42,484 bases of DNA, taken from NCBI GenBank assembly GCA_001768555.1, contig MEOD01000031.1, forward strand, positions 1 to 42,484. The letters are read 5' to 3'. Below are positions 9,381-16,626 of the stretch, piece by piece (positions within the stretch are counted from its first letter, which is position 1; each line of letters begins with the position of its first letter). Below the pieces are notes generated by a model. It was not told where the DNA came from, did no database searches, and saw only the letters and a list, made by a program, of their open reading frames with translations. Source of the stretch: Bacteroidetes bacterium GWF2_29_10. GTDB lineage: Bacteria > Bacteroidota > Bacteroidia > Bacteroidales > GWE2-29-8. The position numbers and the translations under genes are program-made.

Positions 9381-9763
9381 AACATAAGTATTGATTTGGT
9401 TAATAATTTACTTTAATTTTACTTAAAAATTTAATAAAAACTTTACACAAAAATAACTATTTTTTTTAACAAAATCAATAGTTCGAAAATAATTACGTAA
9501 TATTCTTTATGTAAACACTATTAATTACTTACGTACATTGAGCAGTAAGCTTACAAAAATCTAAAGAATATGGTAAACCATCACATTGTTATAACACTAA
9601 CATTTATCTAGATTTTCTAAAAAATTTATTAAATGAAAAAACTGGTTGTGTTTAACAGACTTTTTAGCAACAATAATTTCTAAATAATAAACCACCGTTT
9701 TTATAATTTTTACTATTTTTATAACACTTTAATAATCAATCTGTTAAACAAATACATCTAACT
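9381..9763. other. AT-rich intergenic stretch with no gene
   Basis: The region should hold the promoter of the minus-strand run, but I see only partial matches to TAnnTTTG. A small perfect inverted repeat ATGGTAAACCAT lies near 9570 and could be an operator. Nothing else is supportable. Confidence 0.5.
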
Positions 9764-10112
9764 TGCTAATTTTCATTGCGTTATATGCTATTACTTCGCC
9801 TTTACTTCGCCTTTACTTCGCCTTTACTTCACCCTAATTTCACCCTAAAGTTACCCTAACCCTACTTCATTTACTAAAACACTAATAATAAGCACAATAT
9901 ACAAATATAGCAAAACATAACGCATGCCTGTCTAATTCTATTTTTTGTGTAAACCTATTTTAGGACGAAATAGCTTTATAGTACCTTTTATGTACTGTTA
10001 TAGTACCTTTCATGTACCTTTCATGTACAGTAATAGAATTTTCATACTGAAAATCAAGCATTTACACAATTACCTAAAAATCAATCTCGTACAACCTATT
10101 AAAGTGCCTTTA
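9764..10112 (+). repeat. Dispersed repeat family with 11-bp periodic arrays, copy 1
   Basis: This stretch is a diverged copy of 36001-36361. It starts GCTAATTTTCATTGCG, is followed by seven tandem 11-bp units (9791-9867; type TTACTTCGCCT), then a shared AT-rich middle, and later five GTAC palindromes at exactly 11-bp steps (9981, 9992, 10003, 10014, 10025). The block 9777-9924 is itself bounded by an inverted TGCGTTAT / ATAACGCA. ORFs crossing the region are accidental. The role is unknown; helical phasing suggests a protein-binding or curved-DNA array. Confidence 0.75.
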
Positions 10113-10293
10113 ATTACCAATTCGCATGTATGGGTATATAAAAATCCGTGTAAATCCGCGTTGAGTAGCATCTGCGTCATCCACGTTCCATACACTTGGC
10201 AATCCCTTCCCTTCCAAACACCACATTTCAAATCCCAGAGGGATGGCATTATTGTAGAACCACAAGCGTTAGCCAGTGGAACAACACAAACAA
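10113..10293 (+). repeat. Dispersed structured repeat, copy A (left edge of accessory island)
   Basis: This is a copy of 14891-15090 in the same orientation. Shared landmarks are ATTACCAATT, AAATCCGTGTAAATC, CATCTGCGTCATCC, TTCCATACACTTGGCAATC and GGCATTATTGTAGAACCAC. It holds a hairpin ATCCC-AGA-GGGAT (10232-10244) and a second imperfect one closing on GTTA (10260-10279). The two copies bracket the two-gene island between them. Confidence 0.75.
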
Positions 10294-10396
10294 AATAAAT
10301 TTCCATCAAATTTGCACTGTCCTGTCAAAAGGCTAAATCCCTACTTATTTTCAATTTGTCACTATCGTATCAGATTGTCGCTGTCTTTTTAAACTT

Positions 10397-10484
10397 GCCC
10401 ATAACGCTACGCAGCTACCCGAAAGTGATGATTTCGTAACACGTCAACCAAACACAAACTTTGATATAGGTGTTGTTATGTGGC
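10397..10484 (-). other. Cassette-boundary-like imperfect palindrome at the 3' end of the NTPase gene
   Basis: An 88-bp stretch begins GCCCATAAC and ends GTTATGTGGC (plus strand), an imperfect inverted pair. Inside lies the hairpin CGAAA-TGATGA-like loop-TTTCG (10420-10436). It overlaps the last codons and stop of the NTPase gene, as integron attC sites often do. On the minus strand it ends in GTTATGGGCAA, a motif that recurs upstream of both island genes. It does not match the classical GTTRRRY core exactly, and no integrase is seen in the window. Confidence 0.45.
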
Positions 10485-13187
10485 GTTATTTTTCGATAGT
10501 GCGTCTTTCAATTTTTGTCCTAATTCAGTTATTGTTGTCGGAGTCATTACTTTTGAAATATCATTGTCAAAACTAGCAGGATTTTCAATATATGAAATTT
10601 TATTTAATTTATAAATAAATGGATTTTGGTAGTTCTGTGGCATTTCTTCAATTACTTTTTCACAAACCTGTTTGCCAATGTCTCTTCTGTTAATTCTAAT
10701 TGCAATTTCAATGTAATGAGTCAAACCGTCTAACACTAAATTCCGGCAACTTGGTGACAAGGTCATTAGGTCTATATCCTTAACAACATTGAATAGGTGT
10801 CCACCAGGATATTTAAATATTTCTTTAATACGTTCTTTCTGTTCATTATGAAAATTGTCATACTCGGATTTTGATATTTCATTAAACCTAAGTTTGCTTT
10901 TAATTTCATCTCTTTCAGAAACCACCATTATTGATTTATAAGTGGTAAGAATTCCTAATAATTCTAAATAAGTTTCTTGATTTAATTTAGGTTTCGCAGT
11001 GAAAAAATCTTGGATAATTTGAATTGCAAGATATTTAGAGTCTACTGATGAATCAATCCAAGCAGATGTTACATATCTTTCAATATAGATAGGGTCTTTT
11101 TTGAAAATTTGAAAGTAGTCTTGATATAATTTAAGTGCTTTTTGAACTTTGCTTTTATAAGAAATCAAATAAACAGCAAAATTAATAAGAGCTGTTCTTT
11201 TAATATCATATGGAGTTTTTTCTCTATTTAGTATATAGCGATATTTGTTTTCAACCTCAGGTTCCGATTCAATGAGACGACTTGCGTCTGCGTTTTCAAG
11301 TAATGCAATTTCGGTTGGGGCTCCTTTTTCAGTATTTATTAAGTTAAATCTATTTGTAATATTCCCATCAAATTCAGGACCTTTATTTTGATAGTAGATT
11401 TTCATCAACTTATATATTTCGGGCGAATAAACCTTGAAAAAATCCTTGTCTTCAACTATAATAATTTTAAGTTTTATTAATTCATTCAACGAATTTTGAA
11501 ATTCATCCTCTTTGTCCTCTTTACTTAAAATAAATTTAAGATTGCCAAGTAAACCGGACAAATCGTTTTCTTCTACCAATAAACTAATACCTAAAAACAT
11601 ATTTTTAGCATCAGTTGAAAGGTAATCATATATTCTATCGTATAGAAAATTTATCGCCTCTTTTGTTGACTTAATTTCAGTATTTAGAGCATCAGTTAAG
11701 GTCCCTTTTTGGGCAGAAAATATTCCTAATTGAAGAATAAACAAAGGTCTTCCAGAGGTAATTTCAAAAACCTTTTTAACTATATCCTTGTTTTTTAATT
11801 CCTTTTTTAATTGTTCTATGTTGAAAGATGGGGTTTCATTTTTAATCGCCTCTTGTAAAAAAACAATTGATTCTTCCTCTGTTAACTCTTTTGTTTGTAT
11901 CTCTTCTCCTGTAATAAGGGTTGCAGCCCTTGTTGTTAAAACAACTTTATGATGATTTATATCAAGCTGTTTTATGAAAGAAACAATTCTACCTTTCTCA
12001 TCTTTAGTGAACGTTTCAAAGTCATCAATAATTATTAAAAGTTTACCAGAGTATTGAATAATTGGCTCTGTTGCAAACGAGGAATCATTAAAAAGTATTA
12101 GATTTATTTTTGAAACAATTCCTTCCAAAGATGAAATTCCATCTGCAATTGGCTTTATCTTACCTTGATAATAATTGTAGTATCTATCTTTTGCTGATAA
12201 AAAAATTATGTAGTCAAATTGTTTACGTTCTTGATTACATAAAATTTCACAAACTCTTTGAATAGAAGCTGTCTTGCCAACTCCACCGTGTCCCCAAATG
12301 GTAGCAAATACAGAAGCTCTATTTTTCTCCAAAAAATCGGTGACTTTTTTTGTTATTCCTATATCAATATATTTTTTGAAATTATTGTCAAACATATTAA
12401 TGACTGTTCCATTTGCAGATTTTCTCTTTATATTGTCGGTTGAAATTGAAAGTCTTTCAAATTCAACAACCTCTGAAGTAAAAAAAGCTGTTTTAAGAAG
12501 TCTATTAAATTTCGTTCTACCAGTTAACTTTTCTTCTATTGAACAGAATGTATAAAATTCAGATTCACTTTCGATTTTGATGAAAGGCGATAATCTTAAA
12601 TATTCATTATTTTTTGAGTATAAGTATATGTCACCAACATTGAAGGAGCAAATTCCCTTCGGACAAGTCCAAGCAAGGTATGTTGTACCATTGGACTTGT
12701 ATGAAATCCCTCTATAAGCTTCTTGGTCTTCTTTTGTTACTTTTATAATGTCCGCTTCTGCAAATATTATACAAGTTTCAGGCGTTTCAATTATTTCAAA
12801 AAAAGTTTCGAAAAAGTCTAAATAATTTTCTGTATCATCCTCAAACGAAAATCCGTGTCCTATTTTTTCATTTCTAAAGCTAGGGTATTCGTCAATGAAT
12901 TGATTTAATTTCTTTAGTCTTTTTGTTCCAAAGAACTCATTATAGGTATCTAGCTTTCTAATGATTGAAACAATTATTCCAATTGATGGTTTTAAGATAC
13001 AATTTACAACGTATTCTCTTTCGTCAATACTTATTTTTGTCCAGTTTTTATTCCATAAATATGATAGGATATAAATTAATAAAAATTCAAATTTAGATTG
13101 ATAATATACTCTAAGGTCCGATTTTTGTCCATCCGACTTTAAGAAATTAATTTTTCTGTTTATTTGGCTTAGTATATAATTATTCAT
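10476..13187 (-). CDS. STAND-type NTPase with N-terminal HEPN-like RNase motif (putative defence protein)
   Basis: 903 residues, soluble. The N-terminal helical region carries R-N-x4-H at residues 105-111 (FRNEKIGH), the signature of HEPN ribonucleases. A middle region (about 135-215) is of unknown fold. The NTPase core has Walker A GHGGVGKT (299-306), Walker B LLIIIDD (383-389), a sensor-like VVLTTRA (415-421) and GRPL (479-482), the order seen in NB-ARC/STAND ATPases. The C-terminal 400 residues are helical and could form a sensor array, though no clear TPR consensus is visible. In known systems STAND proteins bind a phage component, oligomerise and switch on an attached effector; here the HEPN-like region would be the effector. 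That is inference. Repeats on both sides and cassette-like boundaries suggest horizontal transfer. The start is the ATG at 13187, after the shared GTTGTGGGCAA motif. Confidence 0.75.
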   Translation of the reverse strand: MNNYILSQINRKINFLKSDGQKSDLRVYYQSKFEFLLIYILSYLWNKNWTKISIDEREYVVNCILKPSIGIIVSIIRKLDTYNEFFGTKRLKKLNQFIDEYPSFRNEKIGHGFSFEDDTENYLDFFETFFEIIETPETCIIFAEADIIKVTKEDQEAYRGISYKSNGTTYLAWTCPKGICSFNVGDIYLYSKNNEYLRLSPFIKIESESEFYTFCSIEEKLTGRTKFNRLLKTAFFTSEVVEFERLSISTDNIKRKSANGTVINMFDNNFKKYIDIGITKKVTDFLEKNRASVFATIWGHGGVGKTASIQRVCEILCNQERKQFDYIIFLSAKDRYYNYYQGKIKPIADGISSLEGIVSKINLILFNDSSFATEPIIQYSGKLLIIIDDFETFTKDEKGRIVSFIKQLDINHHKVVLTTRAATLITGEEIQTKELTEEESIVFLQEAIKNETPSFNIEQLKKELKNKDIVKKVFEITSGRPLFILQLGIFSAQKGTLTDALNTEIKSTKEAINFLYDRIYDYLSTDAKNMFLGISLLVEENDLSGLLGNLKFILSKEDKEDEFQNSLNELIKLKIIIVEDKDFFKVYSPEIYKLMKIYYQNKGPEFDGNITNRFNLINTEKGAPTEIALLENADASRLIESEPEVENKYRYILNREKTPYDIKRTALINFAVYLISYKSKVQKALKLYQDYFQIFKKDPIYIERYVTSAWIDSSVDSKYLAIQIIQDFFTAKPKLNQETYLELLGILTTYKSIMVVSERDEIKSKLRFNEISKSEYDNFHNEQKERIKEIFKYPGGHLFNVVKDIDLMTLSPSCRNLVLDGLTHYIEIAIRINRRDIGKQVCEKVIEEMPQNYQNPFIYKLNKISYIENPASFDNDISKVMTPTTITELGQKLKDALSKNNAT

Positions 13188-13216
13188 TGGTCAATTGTTT
13201 TTGTCTGTTTTAAATT

Positions 13217-13461
13217 TGCCCACAACTTGTATATATGTATCACAAAATTAGTCATATACAACTATTTTGGGGTGTATAGGAGCCATAAAATATCCTTTCT
13301 ATTATTTTATAAATCATCAAATGGGCTTTTTTATATTTTAAATACATATCGCAAATTTACATTTTTATTTTAATTAATCATTTTTATTTATTCAATTTCT
13401 CAGTCTGTTGATAATATCTTATCCCCGTCTTCTAGCATTGGCGGTAACGGTGGCAATATGG
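13217..13461 (-). repeat. Upstream repeat R1, paired with R2 across the AbiC-like gene
   Basis: About 245 bp, closely similar to 14530-14755 and in the same orientation. Both run from GCCCACAAC next to a gene start, through CATATCGCAAATTTACATTT and CAATTTCTCAGTCTGTTGAT, to CTAGCATTGGCGGTAACG. Each copy sits just upstream of a minus-strand gene, so it may carry a shared promoter. The unique stretch beyond R1 (to 13573) contains GGCAATATGG and GGCTATATTGC in inverted orientation and ends in GTTAGGC beside the AbiC-like stop, which again resembles an attC site. Confidence 0.75.
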
Positions 13462-13573
13462 TCTGAAAGGGATTGCTGAGAACTTCACTATCAATATGCA
13501 ATGAAATTGATGTGGGTGAAGAGCTTCGCATACCACTAATGCCCTTTTTGGCTATATTGCATGTTAGGCAAAG

Positions 13574-14488
13574 TTAATTTATTTCATCTTCTTCATATGT
13601 CATTGAAAAAAAATCCTTTGGATTATAGTCACCTAAATAACCAGATGGTATATTTTTAATCAATTCATACCTTTCAATGTATTCACTTTCTTTCCACTTT
13701 TTCCCAAATCTAGAAACAATATTAAAAAAGAAGACATAAAGTTCTGGGTTAGATAATTGAGCTCTTAAAATCTTTATGTATTGTTTCTTCTCTTCTATTG
13801 TTAAATATTGGTCGCTATCAATTAATTTAACCGCATTATATAAATTTCGGAAATAGCTACTTAAACTTGTTTGATTTGTTCTTCCAATCTTTTTGGAATC
13901 AAAGTTTTTTGCTTCAAGCAACAATTTGGCAATTTCATTCCCTTGTTTATATCTAGACAGTTTATTATCAGTGAACTTCTCCCAATCTTTATCTATCCCA
14001 TAATAAAACGCTACATAGACAATATCAATGATTTCATCATCGCTTAGTTTTAATTTTAAATCACTTTTGATTTTGTTTACAACACCAAATAATTCAATTA
14101 ATTGAAGTTTGAAAATTACAAAGGCTCTTCTGCCTTCAATTTTATCTTCTTTTCTAGCTGGGTCAATATGCGAAATACTTAATTGCTTTACATTCTCAGT
14201 ATGATAATCAAGCATTTTAAAGAAATTGCTACCCGTTTGACTTTTTTTATTGTCTATGTTTTGCTTAATCAATGTTACTAAAATCAGCAGTGTACTAGTT
14301 ATGGCAAACAATGACCCAATAAATCCACCAAAAAAATCACCAAACTTTGATGCTAAATCAGGGTTAATTTGAAATGAAGTATTATAATACGCTTTATTAA
14401 AAACTGTGAAAAAGAATATTATAAATCCAACTAATCCCAAAAAAGCTACAATTATCCATAAAATTCGAATAGTTCTTATTAATGCCAT
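13574..14488 (-). CDS. Putative phage abortive infection membrane protein (AbiC-like)
   Basis: 304 residues. Two transmembrane segments lie at about 7-30 and 53-74, joined by a short loop, with SKFGDFFGGFIGSLFAITSTLLILVTLIKQ at the second. This GDF-x-GG-x-G(S/N) arrangement followed by a cytoplasmic helical domain with NFFKMLDYH and a GRRAF segment is what I know from the putative AbiC family of phage abortive infection proteins. The remaining 200 residues are charged and helical. Its neighbour is a HEPN-motif NTPase, which supports a defence context. It is flanked by direct repeats R1 and R2, so it could be lost or duplicated as a unit. The family match is from memory of motifs, not a search. 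Confidence 0.65.
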   Translation of the reverse strand: MALIRTIRILWIIVAFLGLVGFIIFFFTVFNKAYYNTSFQINPDLASKFGDFFGGFIGSLFAITSTLLILVTLIKQNIDNKKSQTGSNFFKMLDYHTENVKQLSISHIDPARKEDKIEGRRAFVIFKLQLIELFGVVNKIKSDLKLKLSDDEIIDIVYVAFYYGIDKDWEKFTDNKLSRYKQGNEIAKLLLEAKNFDSKKIGRTNQTSLSSYFRNLYNAVKLIDSDQYLTIEEKKQYIKILRAQLSNPELYVFFFNIVSRFGKKWKESEYIERYELIKNIPSGYLGDYNPKDFFSMTYEEDEIN

Positions 14489-14529
14489 ATTATCATAGTT
14501 TTAAGTGTTGCTAATTGTTTCTTTTAATG

Positions 14530-14755
14530 TTGCCCACAACTTATATATATGTGCCATAAACTTGGTTCTATACAACCATTTGGGCATATAGGAACCATCA
14601 TATATTTATTTTTATAAACCATCAATGGACTTTTTAAATACATATCGCAAATTTACATTTTTATTTTAAGTTAATCATTTTTATTTATTCAATTTCTCAG
14701 TCTGTTGATAATATATCGTCCGTCTTCTAGCATTGGCGGTAACGATGGCGGTATG
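14530..14755 (-). repeat. Upstream repeat R2, paired with R1
   Basis: About 226 bp upstream of the AbiC-like start, matching 13217-13461 with small indels. It begins beside the gene with GCCCACAAC (14532-14540), the complement of the boundary motif GTTGTGGGC. The duplicated block extends through CTAGCATTGGCGGTAACG before the copies diverge. Confidence 0.75.
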
Positions 14756-14890
14756 AGACCATTGCAAAAAGTACATTTTAATAATTTCGTTATTAAATCT
14801 CACTAATTTTTTAGATTTTGCTATTGATTCATCAACAATTTATCACACAATAATAATATGTAGGGGCAATCCCTTGCTGTTGCACACATT
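14756..14890. other. Unique intergenic spacer
   Basis: The stretch lies between R2 and the next dispersed repeat. It is AT-rich with no ORF, hairpin or promoter I can support. Confidence 0.4.
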
Positions 14891-15090
14891 ATTACCAATT
14901 CCCATGTATAGGTATATAAAAAATCCGTGTAAATCTGCGTTGCGTAGCATCTGCGTCATCCGTGTGCCATACATTCTCGCCACATCTACATCCGTGTTCC
15001 ATACACTTGGCAATCAACACAAATTTCAAATCCCGGAGGGATGGCATTATTGTAGAACCACCTACGTTAGTGGGTGGAACAAAACAAACA
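14891..15090 (+). repeat. Dispersed structured repeat, copy B (right edge of accessory island)
   Basis: This copy matches 10113-10293. Its first hairpin is ATCCC-GGA-GGGAT (15030-15042): the stem is conserved and only the loop differs from copy A. Its second hairpin is CCACCTAC-GTTA-GTGGGTGG (15058-15077), where copy A keeps the GTTA loop but has different, still largely paired, arms. An ORF through it is not a gene. Confidence 0.75.
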
Positions 15091-15103
15091 CACCGAATTC
15101 CTA

Positions 15104-15116
15104 GCGCCGAAGGTGC
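15104..15116 (+). repeat. GCGCC-GAA-GGTGC hairpin
   Basis: A five-base stem with one G-T wobble is closed by a GAA loop and followed by AACATATTC. It has the same stem-triloop design as the other intergenic repeats in the window. Confidence 0.5.
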
Positions 15117-15255
15117 AACATATTCTTTTTTAAATTATAAAAAAATGGTCATACTATTTCAGGCATTTACATAAAAAAAGCAAAATTTATTAAAAAAAAT
15201 TAACAACGAATTATTAATTTTAACGAATTTAGCAAAAATTTAAATATCAATAAAT

Positions 15256-16626
15256 ATGGTTAGATTTTTAATTCTAATTTTAATTGTAATAGCAAGTAAT
15301 ATAAATGCTCAACAAAAAAAATACGATGTAAAAATAACAATAAAAGGCTTTGATAATAAAATGCTATATTTTTACAAGTTTCAAGATTTAATGCCTGAGG
15401 TAATAGACACACTCTTTTCAGATAATAATGGGAATGTATTTATTGACATGCATGGAAAAGATGTTGGAATGTATAGAATAACAGGTATAGACAAAAATAA
15501 ATTTGATTTTATTTTTAATAATGAACCCATTGAAATTAATTCTTCTTATGACAATTTTAATGATAATATAAATGTTATAGCTTCAAAAGAAAATCAAGTG
15601 TATTATGATTTGTTAAAACAGGATAAATTATTTCAAAATAGAATTGATATATTAAATCAGCTACTTTACTACTATCCTAAAAATACAGATTTTTATAAAA
15701 ATATAAAACTAGAATACATAACAGTACAAAACGAAAGAAAAAATTACTTAGCAAAAACAATACAAGATAATAATCAACTGTACGTTGCAAAAATAATACA
15801 AATTAACAATAATCCTTTTTTGGATCCTGAATTAAACCCATTAGAAAGATTAAAACAATCTAAAGAAAAATTTTTAGATAATATAGACTTTTCAGACAAA
15901 AACCTTTATGCATCAAATGGTATTACTAATAAAATTCTATCTTACTTTTCTTTATATAATGAATCAGATTATAAAAAAGATCAGTTGGAAGATTCTTTAT
16001 TAGTTGCTGTAAATAATGTATTTTCTAAGGTTCAGCATAATCAATATGCAATTAATTCTATTGCAAAATATTTTTCTTTTTTATTTGATGATTACGGTTT
16101 TAATAAGATTTTAAAATACATTTACGAATACTATCTTAATGATGATGTTTGTGATGATGTTAAAAGAAAAATAGACACCAAATTAAGATATGAAGCTTTT
16201 AATAAAATGACTACTGGTGTTAAAATTGAAGATTTTTCATTTGTAGACATCAATGGTAATAATTATAAGTTTTCTGAAACTAAATATGATTTTAACTTAA
16301 TCTTATTCTGGTCGTCAGAATGTTCTCACTGCAATAAATTAATAGATGAATTAAAAAAAATATACTCTTCTCAAAAAGAAAAAGAATTTGAAATTGTAGC
16401 AATTAGTTTGGATTTGTCTCAAAAAAACTACAAAAAATTTATAAAGGATAAAGATATAAAATGGATTAATTATGTCGATTTCAAAGGGTGGGATAATGAA
16501 TTAGCTAAGAAATTTTACATTTATAGCACTCCTTCAATGTATATAGTCAATAAAGAAGGAATTATTATAGCAAAAACTAATAAAATAGAAGATATAAAAA
16601 ATATAATAAAAACTGAGAATCATTAA
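15256..16626 (+). CDS. Exported TlpA/ResA-like thioredoxin-fold protein
   Basis: 456 residues. A signal peptide (MVRFLILILIVIASNINAQ) sends it to the periplasm. Residues about 22-110 resemble the beta-sandwich DUF4369-type N-terminal domain common in Bacteroidota thioredoxin proteins, followed by a helical middle region (about 120-315). The C-terminal thioredoxin fold begins at EDFSFVDINGNNYKFSE and carries the redox-active pair C-S-H-C at 356-359 (FWSSECSHCNKL) and the cis-Pro loop STPSMYIVNKEG. Likely role: thiol-disulfide exchange in the cell envelope; the substrate is unknown. The stop codon abuts that of the convergent downstream gene with no spacer. Confidence 0.85.
   Translation: MVRFLILILIVIASNINAQQKKYDVKITIKGFDNKMLYFYKFQDLMPEVIDTLFSDNNGNVFIDMHGKDVGMYRITGIDKNKFDFIFNNEPIEINSSYDNFNDNINVIASKENQVYYDLLKQDKLFQNRIDILNQLLYYYPKNTDFYKNIKLEYITVQNERKNYLAKTIQDNNQLYVAKIIQINNNPFLDPELNPLERLKQSKEKFLDNIDFSDKNLYASNGITNKILSYFSLYNESDYKKDQLEDSLLVAVNNVFSKVQHNQYAINSIAKYFSFLFDDYGFNKILKYIYEYYLNDDVCDDVKRKIDTKLRYEAFNKMTTGVKIEDFSFVDINGNNYKFSETKYDFNLILFWSSECSHCNKLIDELKKIYSSQKEKEFEIVAISLDLSQKNYKKFIKDKDIKWINYVDFKGWDNELAKKFYIYSTPSMYIVNKEGIIIAKTNKIEDIKNIIKTENH

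Noticed and set aside
9791-9867. Replication origin with iterons or telomere-like repeats
   Set aside because: There is no DnaA-box-like motif or replication gene nearby, and a second copy lies 26 kb away, so it behaves as a dispersed repeat.
9945-10309. ORFs of 117 and 79 codons on both strands
   Set aside because: They cross the 11-bp arrays and the dispersed repeat copy; no signal, domain or codon pattern supports a gene.
10397-14540. Classical integron with standard attC sites
   Set aside because: The boundary GTTRTGGGC does not fit GTTRRRY, one site would be far longer than usual, and no integrase gene is visible; kept only as a cassette-like hypothesis.
14874-15174. ORFs of 76 and 70 codons
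   Set aside because: They are translations of the second dispersed repeat copy, similar to those at 10.0-10.3 kb.
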